DNA of 64,000 nucleotides from Abelmoschus esculentus (Eukaryota > Streptophyta > Magnoliopsida > Malvales > Malvaceae): the NCBI GenBank assembly GCA_035048815.1, contig JAUCBN010000029.1:16484501-16548500 (forward strand), read 5' to 3'. A program made the position numbers and the translations under genes. The notes beneath the pieces were generated by a model. That model searched no databases. It was not told where the DNA came from and saw only the letters and a program-made list of their open reading frames with translations. Of the stretch, positions 24,519-36,540 are shown one piece after another (position 1 is the first letter of the stretch; each line of letters opens with the position of its first letter).

Positions 24519-26061
24519 CTATCTGTTTTTCTTTGTCCATAAGTTCTTAGCCAGATCGAGCCACTCGGTCACTAACGACCACCCTGAACGGAGGGCTAGC
24601 AAACCTGAAATGCCGTAGAAGAACACGAAAGGCGCTATCACTGCTCGCTTGAAAACATACGAGGCAGTGACCATTTGGACACCGTAGAGGAAGACCATGT
24701 GAACAGAAGCGATCACAACCCACATCATTAACCGAACGTACTCCCATCGGATCGACTTCGCCTTGAGCTTCGAAGGGCTTGTCAACATCACTATGATGTT
24801 CATTGATGCCAGAAATCCAATGGAATCCCACACCAAGAACCAAGTTAGGCTTTTCTGGGACGCATCTCCCGCAATTGATTTTCCTGGTCTGTTGTTGCCC
24901 TTGGCGACATTGGGCCCTCCATCCTGCCAAACTCCCCCAGGAGGATTCAATGCTACTTCGAAAGTCACGGTAGCTATTAACACCGCCATGACCATGGTTC
25001 CTCTCCGCATTTCCCCGATCCATTCAAAAGAATCTGCAGTATCCCTTTTCGAGTTTGAGTCTTTCATCTTCACATCTACTTCGATCACCGCATCATTAGC
25101 TTGAGATTGTTCTGTTAATGTTCGATTTTCGAGTTTTGGCATGCTTGCTAGATGTAGCTTGTGGACAATCTCATCATCATTTGATTGCTTTGGACCTTTC
25201 AGCAATATATCCAAGGCCTTGAGCTCATTGGAATTCATAGCGTTCACATCAAGTTCCGGTTGCAGTAGCAGCAGTTTCATTACCTGCATGAAAGCAAATT
25301 GAAACATAACCCCATGCTAAAATTTGATCTGTCAATGATATCAAACACTATCCGAACATTCCAAACCCGAAATCTGATCAAATTTGTCAACAGTTTGAAC
25401 TCGAATCCGGTCCCAATTCGAAATTAGTTCAATATCTGAACTAGAAATGACTTGAGGCAACATAGTTTCGGATTCATGACTCACCTCATGTTGTTTCCTC
25501 AAAGCAGCCAAGTGCAAAACAGTGAATACCTTCATCATCTTTCCAATTCAGCATCTCCTTAACTTTGAACCCTTTGAGCAACCTCCCAAGCAATTCACAA
25601 TCATTTTCACTCTTTACGCTCAGATGCAAAATCGTTTCCTTTTTATCAGTGATCTCTCTGATGGAGTCGGGGCAAGCCATTATCAGTGCATCAACAACTC
25701 CATGTCTCCCTTTGATCACCGCTAAGTGCAAAGGAACTCGACCCTTTCCGTCTTTCCTCCTGCATAGGTCGTGGTGGCCACCGATTTTGAGCAACTCTTG
25801 GACTGTTTCAACATGTCCGTTTGCAGAAGCCAAGTGAAGGGGGCTATACCCTTTGCTGTTCACGGTTTTAGCAAGACCTGGGTTTTGGGTGAGGATTTGT
25901 CTTACGAAATGGAAGTGGCCGTGCAAGGATGAAATATGCAGGGGCGTCTCGACTGAGGCGTGTTTGGTGTTGTCTTCGAGGATAAGTGGATCTTCCTCGA
26001 CGAGTTGAAGCAGAGTTGATATTTCACCTTTGCGAGAAGCCTCGAATAGCCTCTCGTCCAT
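24519..26061 (-). CDS. Ankyrin-repeat PGG-domain membrane protein, frameshifted here
   Basis: Two exons on the minus strand, 26061-25485 and 25283-24519. Exon 1 starts MDERLFEASRKGEISTL and holds about five ankyrin repeats (TPLHISSLHGHFHFVRQIL, SPLHLASANGHVETVQELL, VPLHLAVIKGRHGVVDALI, TILHLSVKSEN). Exon 2 holds the PGG domain (MRRGTMVMAVLIATVTFEVALNPPGGVWQ) and four membrane segments, ending LWTKKNR. The family includes Arabidopsis ITN1 and BDA1, plasma-membrane proteins of salt and immune signalling. Exon 1 is one base too long. After NWKDDEG the open frame runs out at TGA (25486-25488), while the next frame reads TVLHLAALRKQHE straight into VMKLLLLQPELD of exon 2. An extra base near 25524-25527 explains it. 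As read, only a 191-residue soluble ankyrin fragment is made. Pseudogene or assembly error are both possible. Confidence 0.85.
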
Positions 26062-28596
26062 GGCGCGTGGAACAGAGCCAGAGATGAGTCCCTGTTCAGT
26101 GATTTCCTGGGCTTAATTTTTCTTGGAAGGGTGATGTTTCAAAGTCAGACCTCAACTGGTCAATATCATTGACCATAAGCTACCTCCATGTGAGGTGATA
26201 AGGTTCTTATTTCAGCCATCTCTTTCTCTTTCTAACGCTGCCGAGCTTGTATTTGCTTTTGCTTCTTTGGTTGATGTACGCTTCAAGATTTGTCTCTCTT
26301 CCAAGTTCCAACAACGTTATTTTAAAGATACACTAAATTTTGACGAATAAATTGAGTTATTTAAATTGTGAGTTTTATTTTATAATTTAAATTTAAATTA
26401 ATATTTTTAAATTAAATTGATTTAAATTTTAAAAAATTATTATAATTTTTATTTTAATTATTAAAATTTTAATATAGATTTAATTTAAACAACTTTGTAT
26501 ATACCTATAAAATATATATGCATATATATTCATATTTAAATTATTTATGGAGATCCTAGCAATTAAAGAAGCTATCAATATTTTTAAAAACGTAAACTGA
26601 AGCTAAAAAGAGAATTGATTGTTGAATCCGATACAAGAATAGGGTGAAATGGTTTCAAAATTCAAGAATCACACTTTTTTTTAAGTCAATTATCGATTTA
26701 TGCTTGAAACTATGTGGTGGAGGAAGCTATAGGTTTGAGTTTGTTAACAGAGACCACAACGAGCTGGACGACTCATTAGTTAAGAACGAGATGACTAGAA
26801 AGGTTGACTTAATTGAGTTTTACGAGTATTAATTTTTTAAGTGTATATGGCTCTCGAATGTGTTATTTTTATGTAGATTTATTCTCGCTTGTACTAGCTT
26901 GACACAGTACACTCTTCTTCTTCTACTTAAGTTTAGAGAGATTTTTTTAATGTTGTCCATATTAACACTAACGATTATCGATTAACACAATACTTCTATT
27001 TCAAAAAAATACATTCATATTCTAAATATGATATAAATAATAAAGCATTGAGAAATTTGATTCGAAATTAAAAATTGATTAATTAATTATTAAAATTTTT
27101 GAGTTATTCAAATTTTTATTTTATAACTTAAATTTTACTTAAATCTTTTAACTAAAATCAAATTTATAAAATTATAAATCAAAGTAAAATAAATCAATTT
27201 TTTTCATGTCAATTAAATCAAATAATTTATTTATTTTAACCAAATCTAGTTTTTCTTGCATTAGCTCTTTTGGCAGTTCTTCCTGCTTGTTCTTTTCTAG
27301 GTGTCAATTCCTCCGAATTTGAAAAAAAGGTAAAGTAAACCAATGGTCATCATTTTAATCTTTTTAATTACCTTTGTTAGAAAATGTTGATGCGACACTA
27401 ATTTTTTTAAGATAAATTATATAAATAATTATCGAATATTTAAAATATTTTTATTTTAGTCACTTAAAATTTATAATTTTTATTGGAGTCATTTATTTTT
27501 TTTACTTTAAAACAATCTTGTTGATTTAAAAAAAAAACTTTTTTAATATATAAAAAAATAAAAATAAATTTTATCTTATGCTTTTCGATGAATAATACTT
27601 AAAGTCGTGCAAATGTATGTATTTACCGACATAAAATATTTTTATATATTATATTCTTAAACATTATTTATAATGTAGACCCATTATTTTGATTTTTTGA
27701 CCGCAATATATGTAACTTAATCTTCAAGCTACTTCAAGGTTAATAAAGATAACAAAAATAAAAAATAATAAGATTAATTTATTTTGTCATAGATAAATTA
27801 ATAGGCGAAGAGTCAATTTAAATCTTTAAATATAAATTGAAAGAAATAAAAATTTTATTTGATTAGTATTTAAATTAATAAAGACGTAGAATACTATTAT
27901 ACTTGAAATTGGGAGAGACAACCCTATATCCTTTCATCCTTGTTCTTCATCATATGTTCGGTACTGTTTTAATAGATGTCTTTGTGTTGAATTATTTAAA
28001 TAAAAATTTTAAAATATTGATGACCAAAATGAGAGTAACTTAAAAAATTGTGATTATTTATGTGATTTATCTTAAAGAAAATTAAACTAACAAACCGTCA
28101 ATATTTTTTAATAAAAAGTAACGAGAAAGATCAAAATAAAAAAAATAAAAATTAAATAAATTCAATAAAATATTAAAATTTTAATGATTAAAATAAAAAT
28201 ATTCTAAAAATTTGATGACTCACTTCTTTCACTGTCTAGCTCCTTTCAGCTATATTAAGAATAAGGCCGTAAAAAACTCAAAAATGGAAATCGATTTTAA
28301 AACTAAAAAATGAATAAAAATAATTAATTGAGTCGAAAAATCGATTTTGATTCGAATTTTTTAATATATAAAAATCAGTTCGATTACGGATCATGATTTT
28401 AGGATAAATCAGATAACTTAATTAATAGATAATATATATTATAATATTAGATAAAGAATCCACACCAATCAATAAACCAATTTTCCATGTTATATTAAAT
28501 AATTTCAATGTTGTGCTTACAAAATGTGAACAAATAATTCATATTTTCTTGCTCATTAGCGGGTATGATGATCGAGTGCTTCATTCAAAGAAATAT
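26062..28596. other. AT-rich intergenic DNA
   Basis: The left 200 bases likely hold the ankyrin gene promoter and leader. The rest is strongly AT-rich, with short TATA-type microsatellite runs and no recognisable gene. The open frame at 26644-26832 (62 residues) has no family features. Confidence 0.45.
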
Positions 28597-30569
28597 TTAG
28601 GGAAGAATCTGAATCCACATGGAACGACGACAAGGCACTCCATTGTAGTTGACGAACAACATGTAATACCCAGGTGGAGCAATGTTTCCGTTCATGGGAG
28701 CTTGAAGAACAATCTTTCCATTGTTGAATTCCTCAATACCCAACTGAATCAATCTCTGGTTCATTGAGATTCCATGCGTCGTAAATGGTGGAGAATATAT
28801 CGTCACTTGAAGCTTTGATTTCTCAATGGCACCGTCTTCACGAATCTGGACGTGAAATTTCTGCCCAAACTTCACCTGATTGTCGGACTGATCAATCACG
28901 ATCTCTTGCCTAAATTGGGCCAAGTTCGGATCCAAGTAATGGGGCGAGAATTTCTCTACCCGAACTTCAGTGGGGAACAATGCGTCGTCAAAGTATCCTG
29001 GGTTTGTGTTGCTTCCGGCAATGAGGATTTTACTGTCGGGAAGAACGGAGAAGGATGAGTGGTACATACGGGCGATGTTGGATGGGTTCATCACGGTGAA
29101 CTTCGAACCTGTACCATCATCTTTAAACTTGTACAAAACTGGGTTCAAATTCGGCTCCCTGGCATCATCCCAGCCAGCCGAACCACTCTTTGCACCATTG
29201 ACAAGAAGAACATCTCCTGTAGGGAGCAGGACTGCATCTCCCAATAAGCGAGCCGATGGCATGTTTACGACCTTCCATTTGCCGTTCCTCTTGGTGATAT
29301 CCATACGGGCACAATCGGTGTTTCCCGGGAGGAACACCTTGGGCCGCTGCAAATCAGCCTTTTCGAAAGCATCATGCGGTGTTCCGCCACATACCAAGAC
29401 CTCAGCCGGGATCAGTTTCCGGTTTTCATTGGGTTTAAGTACGATCGGGAGGAGGCAGGAGCTACCCGACGCCGGATAGTTACGAGCGCCACCGGGGAGA
29501 ACGGGGAACTCGTGGACGACTTGGTGATTATTTGGGTTGAGAAGAATGGAACGGTTGTTGGCAAAAATAAAGAGGTTTCCGTCGGTGGAAAGATAAACGA
29601 ATGGATACAAATTGTTCTCGACGGGATCATGGGTTTCCACAAGGAATTTAAAAGCAATAACATCATTACGGGTGTTCTTCTTCCCTTGTGGTGGAACGAA
29701 TTCGTATGTGGGAAAGTCCCGGCCACCGAAAACCATGAACCGACCATCGGCTAAGGTTACTTGTGTTGCATACCTTCAATGGAAAAAAGGGTTAGATTCA
29801 AAATAAACAAAGAACAACGTTAGCTAAAGTTAGATTCATACCATCTTCCATTGCCAAGTGCACCAGGATATTCAATCCATTCAGAATCGGGAGCTATGTC
29901 CAAGAGTCTTACAGTGTCGGATCCATTGTTATAACCGCCGGTACTTACTAATCGGCCATTCACATCAAGAGCACCGGACGAACACCATGTATCATGTTCA
30001 ATCTGTTCAAACAAAAACATGTTTAAGAAACATAAATTAAACACTAGTAAGAACTGAATGTAGTAATGTTACTAATGTACCCTGAGTGGCCTAATTTTTC
30101 CTGTTTCCACGTCCATGAGAACCGAATGGCACCAACAATCTTCTTCATTGCTTCCCTCGACTTTTCGACACGGCGGACCCGGCAGCTTCAGCTTCGAGAT
30201 CTTCCACACTGTGGCGTCGAACATCAAAGCCTGGTCTATCTTCGGAAGCAACACCATATGCATGGCAGAAACCCCGGCATTTTCGACGAACAATTCCCAA
30301 CATCCCTTAAATGTAGTTTGAGCCTCAACAACGTCAGCACCGCCATCATCAGAAGCACTATTTTCATCGTCGTGGTTAGCAGCAGATCCGCCATCATCAC
30401 CAACAACCAAGGATGCAGTTCCGGGGAGAACTCCGCCGAAGTGCGGGACCTTGAATTCCGCTATAGGTTTGCCGGATTGATGGAAGGCATTAGGAAACAT
30501 AAAGTCATGACAACTTCCATAGATAAAAAGGAGAGGAAATATAATAAGGCCCCTCCATTTATTCGCCAT
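28597..30569 (-). CDS. Secreted glyoxal oxidase-like aldehyde oxidase (GLOX family)
   Basis: Three exons, 30569-30081, 30002-29842 and 29773-28597, give 608 residues, within the family range. A signal peptide (MANKWRGLIIFPLLFIYGSC) indicates secretion to the wall or apoplast. The fold is the Kelch-type radical-copper oxidase of galactose oxidase/glyoxal oxidase, with an N-terminal glyoxal-oxidase domain and a C-terminal DUF1929 domain (about 500-608). The radical site is intact: Cys170 in DTWCSSGALD and Tyr218 in GRWYATQVTL match the cross-linked Cys-Tyr pair, Tyr454-His455 in ARMYHSSFS match the axial Tyr and copper His, and His560 in FTTHGISMNQR is the second copper His. These enzymes oxidise aldehydes to acids and release H2O2; in Arabidopsis and grape they affect pollen and defence. 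An unusual acidic Asp/Asn/Ser-rich stretch lies at residues about 58-78. Confidence 0.95.
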
Positions 30570-30913
30570 TATTACTATATATACTAGTTTTTAAAATCAG
30601 AAATCAGAAATCTCCTTTTATGTGCATCCGTTTGCCTTCCAAGCTCCAAGGGCTCTCCGCATTGTGCATGGAATTTAAGGTAATCCGGCGTTTGCTCCTT
30701 GTTTAAAGGGAAGCTTTAGCTAATTAAACCAACGCCTTCTATTTTCTATGGCTACAAGAAAATCTAAAGAGAGTATATTTTTTAAGCTTATCCATTATCA
30801 CCGAGTTTAAAATATTACAATCATATATTCGGAAAATTTATATAAATATTGTAATTATTTATTTAAAATATTACGCCAGTCATTTTATTTTCGAAAATAT
30901 TTTGAATAATAAC
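30570..30913. other. Upstream region of GLOX
   Basis: Likely promoter of the minus-strand oxidase, with a TATATATAG run just upstream of the ATG that is too close to be the TATA box. No other gene. Confidence 0.35.
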
Positions 30914-31147
30914 TTTAAAGATGACTACAAAAGAATTCGATTTTAAATAGTAAAATAAATTAAATTGAATAAAAAATTAAAATCGGTATCAAGAGATGCC
31001 GACTTTGAACAATGATTTTATAATTTTCAAAGTATTTTCTGTAAAATCATTGTTCAAAGTCATAACCTCTTGGTACCAATTTTAATTTTTTATTCAATTT
31101 AATCCATTTACTATTTAAAATCGAATTCTTCTATAATCATCTTCAAA
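30914..31147. repeat. Fold-back element with about 105-bp arms, upstream of GLOX
   Basis: The left arm (about 30914-31023) is the near reverse complement of the right arm (about 31042-31147). Both carry AAAATCGAATTC and GAACAATGATTTTA-type blocks, with a loop of about 20 bases. No coding capacity; a MITE-like element. Target duplication was not found. Confidence 0.8.
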
Positions 31148-31419
31148 AAAAATATATATTTTTTAAATTATTATATTTTTGGAATTTCACCATATATTCA
31201 TTAAGAATATGTCATATTTGACTTATTTTTTTCTGATATTATTTTAAGGACAAACAACCTTAATGTTACGTAATTAAGGTTTTATAATAAATAAATATTC
31301 TTTAATAAAAAATTCAAACATGCCAATTTTTTTTAAAAAAAATTATGCGTTTCTCCGTTGGCAACGTTGATTATTGATGATGGCTACTATATTTTTTTTT
31401 GACTTGATATGTAAAATAG
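31148..31419. other. AT-rich spacer
   Basis: No recognised feature between two inverted-repeat elements. Confidence 0.4.
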
Positions 31420-31628
31420 GAAAAATTATTAGGTGAATCATGTTTATCACGTCATTCATGGTTTCAATTAATCAGGACCATTGATTTTAAATTTTTTCAA
31501 GTGAATCATCACTTCTTTTCTACATGGACTTAGTGAGTGGGTAGTTATTAGGTGGTTATTTAAAGATCAACGGTCTTGATTGTTTGGATCATAAATAACG
31601 TGGTGAACATATTTCACTTAATAATCTT
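31420..31628. mobile_element. Mutator-like MITE, copy 2
   Basis: About 80 percent similar by eye to the element at 3580-3790, sharing GAAAAATTAT at the left, AAGTGAATCATCAC and TACATGGACTTAGTG in the centre, AAAGATCAACGGTC, and a mirrored right end. The 9-bp flanks do not match here, so the insertion is probably older. Confidence 0.75.
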
Positions 31629-33741
31629 CTAGCATGTATAATAGTAACAAATGTGTAAAATTCCAAACATGTCACTTCAATACTTTTTTAAATTTCTCTT
31701 ATTATCTATATTTTTATTTCATTTAAAGTCAATATATTTTTTAAAATTTATTTTTCTATAATTTTATTGATTTGTTAAAAATATAAGACATAAAAATGTG
31801 AATTTAAATTTATTTATCTCGAATATTTAAAATAATCAGATTAGATCTGATTCGATATTCAATAGAAAACACCTTGACTCTTCCATTTAGGAGGTGACAC
31901 TTAACCTAAGGGTGTTCAAAAATATCTGATTCAGTAAATCTGATCCGATTATCCATTGATTCAATACAAAAAGTCGGATATTCAATTCAATTTTTATTTT
32001 TGAAACAAATATCTAATCCGATTTTAAATTTTTTAGATGAAATATAGATCATAATATTTTAAGTTTTGAATTATCAAAAAATTATAATTTCAATATTTCA
32101 TAAATATTAATCTTGTTATATTTAATCATGTGATGTTTATTACATCCAAAAATTAAAAAACTTAAATTTTTATATTTAATAATTTATTATTTGTTATTCG
32201 AATTTCAAAAATTTTATAAATACAACCTTCAATTTCGAAAAATAGTTAAATCCAATAATAATTTTGGATAATCAAATATCAAATTATTTAATCTAAATGT
32301 TATTTTTTAAATGGAATATGAGTTACTATATCATCAATCCAAAAAAGCGGATATCTAAAAAACTGAATCAAATCTATTATGGGTATCCAACGACAACACT
32401 CCAACTTTATCGAACAAAATATTATAACAAATGGGGGAGATGGTATTCTCTCACTTTTTTTATTCTTTTAAATAATGACGGGTTAAAATGGCTAAAGAAC
32501 ATCTTGTACCGATTTTTTTTACAAAAGTTATAAGAATTTCGATATTAATTTTTCGTTATATACCAAATTTCTTAAAAAATATTAAGATTTTAATATATAC
32601 CAAATTTCATAATATATGTATAAATTTTGATATATACCAAAAAAATCGATACCATAATTCTTACGACTTTTAAAGAAAATCGATATAATTATTTTTTAAT
32701 CGTTTTTAACCTGCTAACTTTTAGAACTTTTTGATATTTTTGTTTGATTGATTCACAGACGGTAAGATTATTACTATTGAGAATAAGAATATTAGAATAT
32801 TGTATTACATGTCACATTATTAAGAATATTATACTATCTTGTTTGGTTTATTAACAGAATTATAAAATTATGGTATTTGTTTGAAGAAATATAAGATAAA
32901 AAAATATATATTACCAAATTATCTATTAAATATATAATTTTTAATGATATAAATTCTTAATATTAATATTAAAATCTTAAAATTATCGTAATATATAACA
33001 TTTTTAATTACATCTTAAACCATAATTAACTTTTACTGTTTTTTATTTTTATAATTTAATTCAACATTTTAAGTAAAAATATATTTTTATTCAATTGAGT
33101 TATAAAATCTACTTTTCACCCAAAGATTTCTATAAAAAAAATTAAACATAGAATCAATAAATTTAAAAAATCTACTTGTAATATAATATGTATTAATTTT
33201 ATTTTCTTACCAAAAATTTATAAAAAAAAATTAAAAATATTTAAATATTTTATCAAATATTTATATAATCATGATTTTTTATTAAAATATCTTTAAATAT
33301 GCATAAAACTATATAAAAATTAAATTAATATAAAATAAAATTATTTTAAAAAATATGTCATTTAAATATACTATAAATGACCTAAATTAAAAATTCATTA
33401 TTTTAAGAATAATTTTTTCCAATATAATAAAAATTAATAAATATTTAATGGATGAGTGAGATTCATATTCTCAAAATATCAATAAAAATACTTTTTTAAT
33501 ATTCATTTTTTCAAATTAAAAAAATGATAAACGAAATAAAAAATAATTTTTTAAAAAAGTTATTCCTTAAATAATAATCTTTTTCTCAAACTAATCGTCC
33601 CCTTATATACTGTATCATTGTTTTTATCTCCCACCTACCCTGTGTTGTTTTGTTTTATTTTATTTGCGGATCTGAAATGTGATTCAAATTCAGATAATAA
33701 ACTTCAAAATAATCACATCATTCCGGAAGGCATTACATTGA
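31629..33741. other. AT-rich intergenic DNA with T-rich repeat relics
   Basis: No gene. Around 32450-32720, a CGATATAATT/AAAATCGAT-type, ATATACCAAA-rich stretch resembles the insertion at 33742-34045 and may be a decayed relative. Open frames at 32297-32673 are not protein-like. Confidence 0.4.
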
Positions 33742-34045
33742 GGGTGGTTTAAAAAAAATACGGTTTTAAATTTTTTTTAAAACGATATATTATTTTTTTA
33801 TAAAAATTATAAGAAATTTAGTACATTTTTTTTATATATACCGAATTTTTTATAATTTTTATAAAAAAAATGATATATATCGAAATTCTTAAAAAATATA
33901 AAGATTTTAATATATATTGTTTTTTTATAAAAATTATAAAGTTTTTATATATACTAAAAAGCGTATATCAATTGTTTTAAATTTTTATAAAAAATAGTAT
34001 AATCGTTTTTTAGTTTTTTTAAAACCACCATTTTATTGAACTTCC
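33742..34045. mobile_element. Insertion flanked by 11-bp direct repeat, just upstream of peroxiredoxin
   Basis: CATTACATTGA occurs at 33731-33741 and again at 34046-34056, bracketing 304 bp of T/A-rich DNA. The insert starts GGTGGTTTAAAAAA, and its mirror TTTTTTTAAAACCACC lies near the right end (to 34029), so it has internal terminal-repeat character. It has no coding capacity. The right flank is followed 13 bases later by the TATA box of the peroxiredoxin gene. Confidence 0.6.
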
Positions 34046-34068
34046 CATTACATTGAAAATTGAAACTC

Positions 34069-34076
34069 TATAAATA
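34069..34076 (+). promoter_or_regulatory. TATA box of peroxiredoxin IIB gene
   Basis: TATAAATA lies 95 bases before the ATG at 34164, which leaves a leader of roughly 60 bases if transcription starts about 30 bases downstream. The leader is pyrimidine-rich, as usual for plant genes. Confidence 0.6.
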
Positions 34077-34163
34077 AATACCCTCCGCCCCTTCCTCTGG
34101 TCCAAACCCTCAACAAACTCCAACCCTGATCAACTGTCTTATCCTCTATACTGAACATATCCA

Positions 34164-35458
34164 ATGGCTCCGATTTCCGTCGGCGATGTGCTACCGGACG
34201 GTACTCTCTCCTACTTCGACGCAGAGGATAAGCTCCAGCAGGTGTCCGTGCACTCCCTCGCTGCCGGTAAAAAGGTCATAATTTTTGGAGTTCCCGGTGC
34301 CTTTACCCCCACTTGCAGGTAACGATCCTCTCGTACCTGTTGTTTGTAACCGTCCGTTTCCGGTCAACGGTGCCCATTTTTTCTTGGCGGATATTTTTCA
34401 TGGAGGTTTTTGATTTGTTATGACGCAGCTTGAAGCATGTGCCTGGGTTCATCGAGAAAGCAGGGGAGCTTAAATCCAAGGGAGTTGATGAAATTATTTG
34501 CATCAGCGGTAATTTTCTATTTTTTAGTAATATTTTTTTCTATTTTACTTGAAAAAGGAAATTTCAATTGGGGAAGAAGTATATGAAATCTTCTCAAAAT
34601 AGAATTTGAATTTGGCTTTGTATGTGAAATAGTAGAAATCTGCAAATTTTCCATTAAAAACTACGGGATCTAATTTTATTACTGCTTACTTTTGATTATA
34701 ATTGCTTTTACGAAGAAAAATACCCAATAATCTTGGTTTTAAAACGGACTGTTATGCACGAACCGTCTAGCCAATTCATGATGTAATGAGTTCCTTGAGA
34801 GTATACTCTATAACAGATACTATAACCACTCCAGCTGAATCAAAAAAAAAAAAAATACACTGCAATCTTTTTTCTTCTTCCAAGTTTTGATTTTCTTGTG
34901 TAGTTCCGATTCAAATGTATTTTTTGAGTCCATGTATGTTTGATATTGGTTCAAACAAGTAATATTGGTAATAATTTTAATGGAAAATCATTTGAATGCA
35001 GACCCAAATCTTTGAAGCTTCATAATGACAGATTTGTAGATAGAAGAAGTAGGAAAATAATTTCTTAATGTATATTCTTTTGTATTTCAGTTTATATGCA
35101 TAGTTTTTTAGAAGTCTACATCAGTATTTAGGCAATTTTTGGATATCAGCTTTTATACATTTCTAAAATCCTATTAGTCTTACTCCAATAAATTGAATTT
35201 GCAGTGAATGACCCCTTTGTGATGAACGCATGGGCCAAGACATACCCTGAGAACAAAGATGTCAAGTTTCTGGCTGATGGTTCAGCAACATACACCCATG
35301 CCCTTGGTCTTGAGCTTGACCTTGGCGAGAGAGGGCTTGGCACTCGTTCTAGGAGGTTTGCTCTCCTGGTTGAGGATCTCAAGGTGAAGGCAGCGAATGT
35401 TGAATCCGGTGGGGAATTTACAGTGTCCAGTGCTGATGACATCCTTAAAGCACTTTAG
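34164..35458 (+). CDS. PRXIIB: Type II peroxiredoxin, cytosolic (PRXIIB-like)
   Basis: Three exons, 34164-34318, 34429-34508 and 35205-35458, encode 162 residues, exactly the length of Arabidopsis PRXIIB/C/D. The peroxidatic cysteine is Cys51 in PGAFTPTCS. Cys76 in VDEIICIS is the second, resolving cysteine. There is no transit or signal peptide (MAPISVGDVLPDG), so the protein should be cytosolic. It reduces H2O2 and alkyl hydroperoxides, drawing electrons from glutaredoxin or thioredoxin. Intron 2 holds a decayed SINE at about 34750-34853. The gene is complete. It lies tail to tail with the AIM1 gene. Confidence 0.97.
34750..34853 (+). mobile_element. SINE copy 4 in peroxiredoxin intron 2 (internally deleted)
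   Basis: Starts GCACGAACCGTCTAGCC as in copy 3 and ends GAGAGTATACTCTA, then CTGAATC and a poly(A) run of 13 bases, like copy 1. The middle, with the B box, is missing. Confidence 0.55.
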
Positions 35459-36540
35459 ATTTGTTTTGTGCAGGAAGGTCTGTTTTCTTGGTCTTGGAAT
35501 CCATAGCAATCTTCTAAAACTGTCGGGTCTCAGTTTCAGTCCTTACAATTGTGGCTGTTAATGTGGGATTGTTTTAAGTTGTACTTGGTTGTAATTAATA
35601 ATAGCGGCAGATACCTTGCGGATTGCCATTGTTTGAAAAGGAGGATTAATGTTAAATGTGATGCAGGAATATGCATTGTTGGACAAAAATAAATAGGTAT
35701 TATAAAATGGGTAAATAGGTATTTTTATCATTCGGCACGAGCAGAGTTCTTCGGGGTTAATATGCAGATACCTTTTCACCATGTTGAGTCGAATAATTTG
35801 TTTTTTCGAATCGAATTTTGTTCATCTTTACTTAAAAGTGATACATGCTTTACCTATTACCTTTGTTCCCAATTAATATTTTTTTAGTGTAATAAATGTT
35901 TTGGGAATTTTTAGGTAAAGTGGATTAAAAAGAGATAAAATCAAAATTATTATAAAATTTTAGTATCGATTTTTTAAATTATATCAAAATTTTATATTAT
36001 TTTGATATATAACGAATTTTGTATAAAAAAATTTTGTAAGCGCAAAAGGTCGGTGTATATTGAAAAGTTAAAACTAAAATTCTTATTATAATTTTGATTA
36101 CGTCCATTTTAAGTTTGACAGAGTTGTTCGATATTTAATAGAGAAGTGTAACAATTTATCAAAGATTAATTCGCCATGCTACAAGATCAGGTATAACCTT
36201 TGCCCTTTGCAGGGTAACATTTTTAGTCGATTTATGCAGCAATAGAAAAAAACCCACTATGAAACTACTCTGAGGGACTCAATGCCCATGGTAAGGACTA
36301 CTGCTTCTTCAAGAGCACCCAAACTTGCTACTCAAGTTCTGGTGACTGAATCGGACTCAATGCCCAAGGTCAATAAAACCAGAATCAAACACATCGAAAT
36401 GGACCCTTAGTGAATTACTGGGTAAGATCTATGACCAGTAGAGTGTAGGAATTTCAGATCTCACCATAGAAAACAATCTACTAAAAAATATTTAATAGAA
36501 AGAAGTTGTAGAGAGACCTATGACCAAACCATTCAATTTT
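35459..36540. other. Peroxiredoxin 3' flank and spacer
   Basis: The first roughly 250 bases are likely 3' UTR. A more balanced, unassigned stretch at 36180-36480 contains two copies of ACTCAATGCCCA. No gene recognised. Confidence 0.4.

Noticed and set aside
28600..28690. Loss of the copper-binding His in the C-terminal LFVNYNGVP segment of GLOX
   Set aside because: Comparison with galactose oxidase places the ligand in the THGISMNQR segment, which keeps its His; the LFV segment is not the ligand site.
28970..29479. 169-residue plus-strand frame
   Set aside because: Antisense shadow of GLOX exon 3.
30066..30587. 173-residue plus-strand frame
   Set aside because: Antisense shadow of GLOX exon 1.
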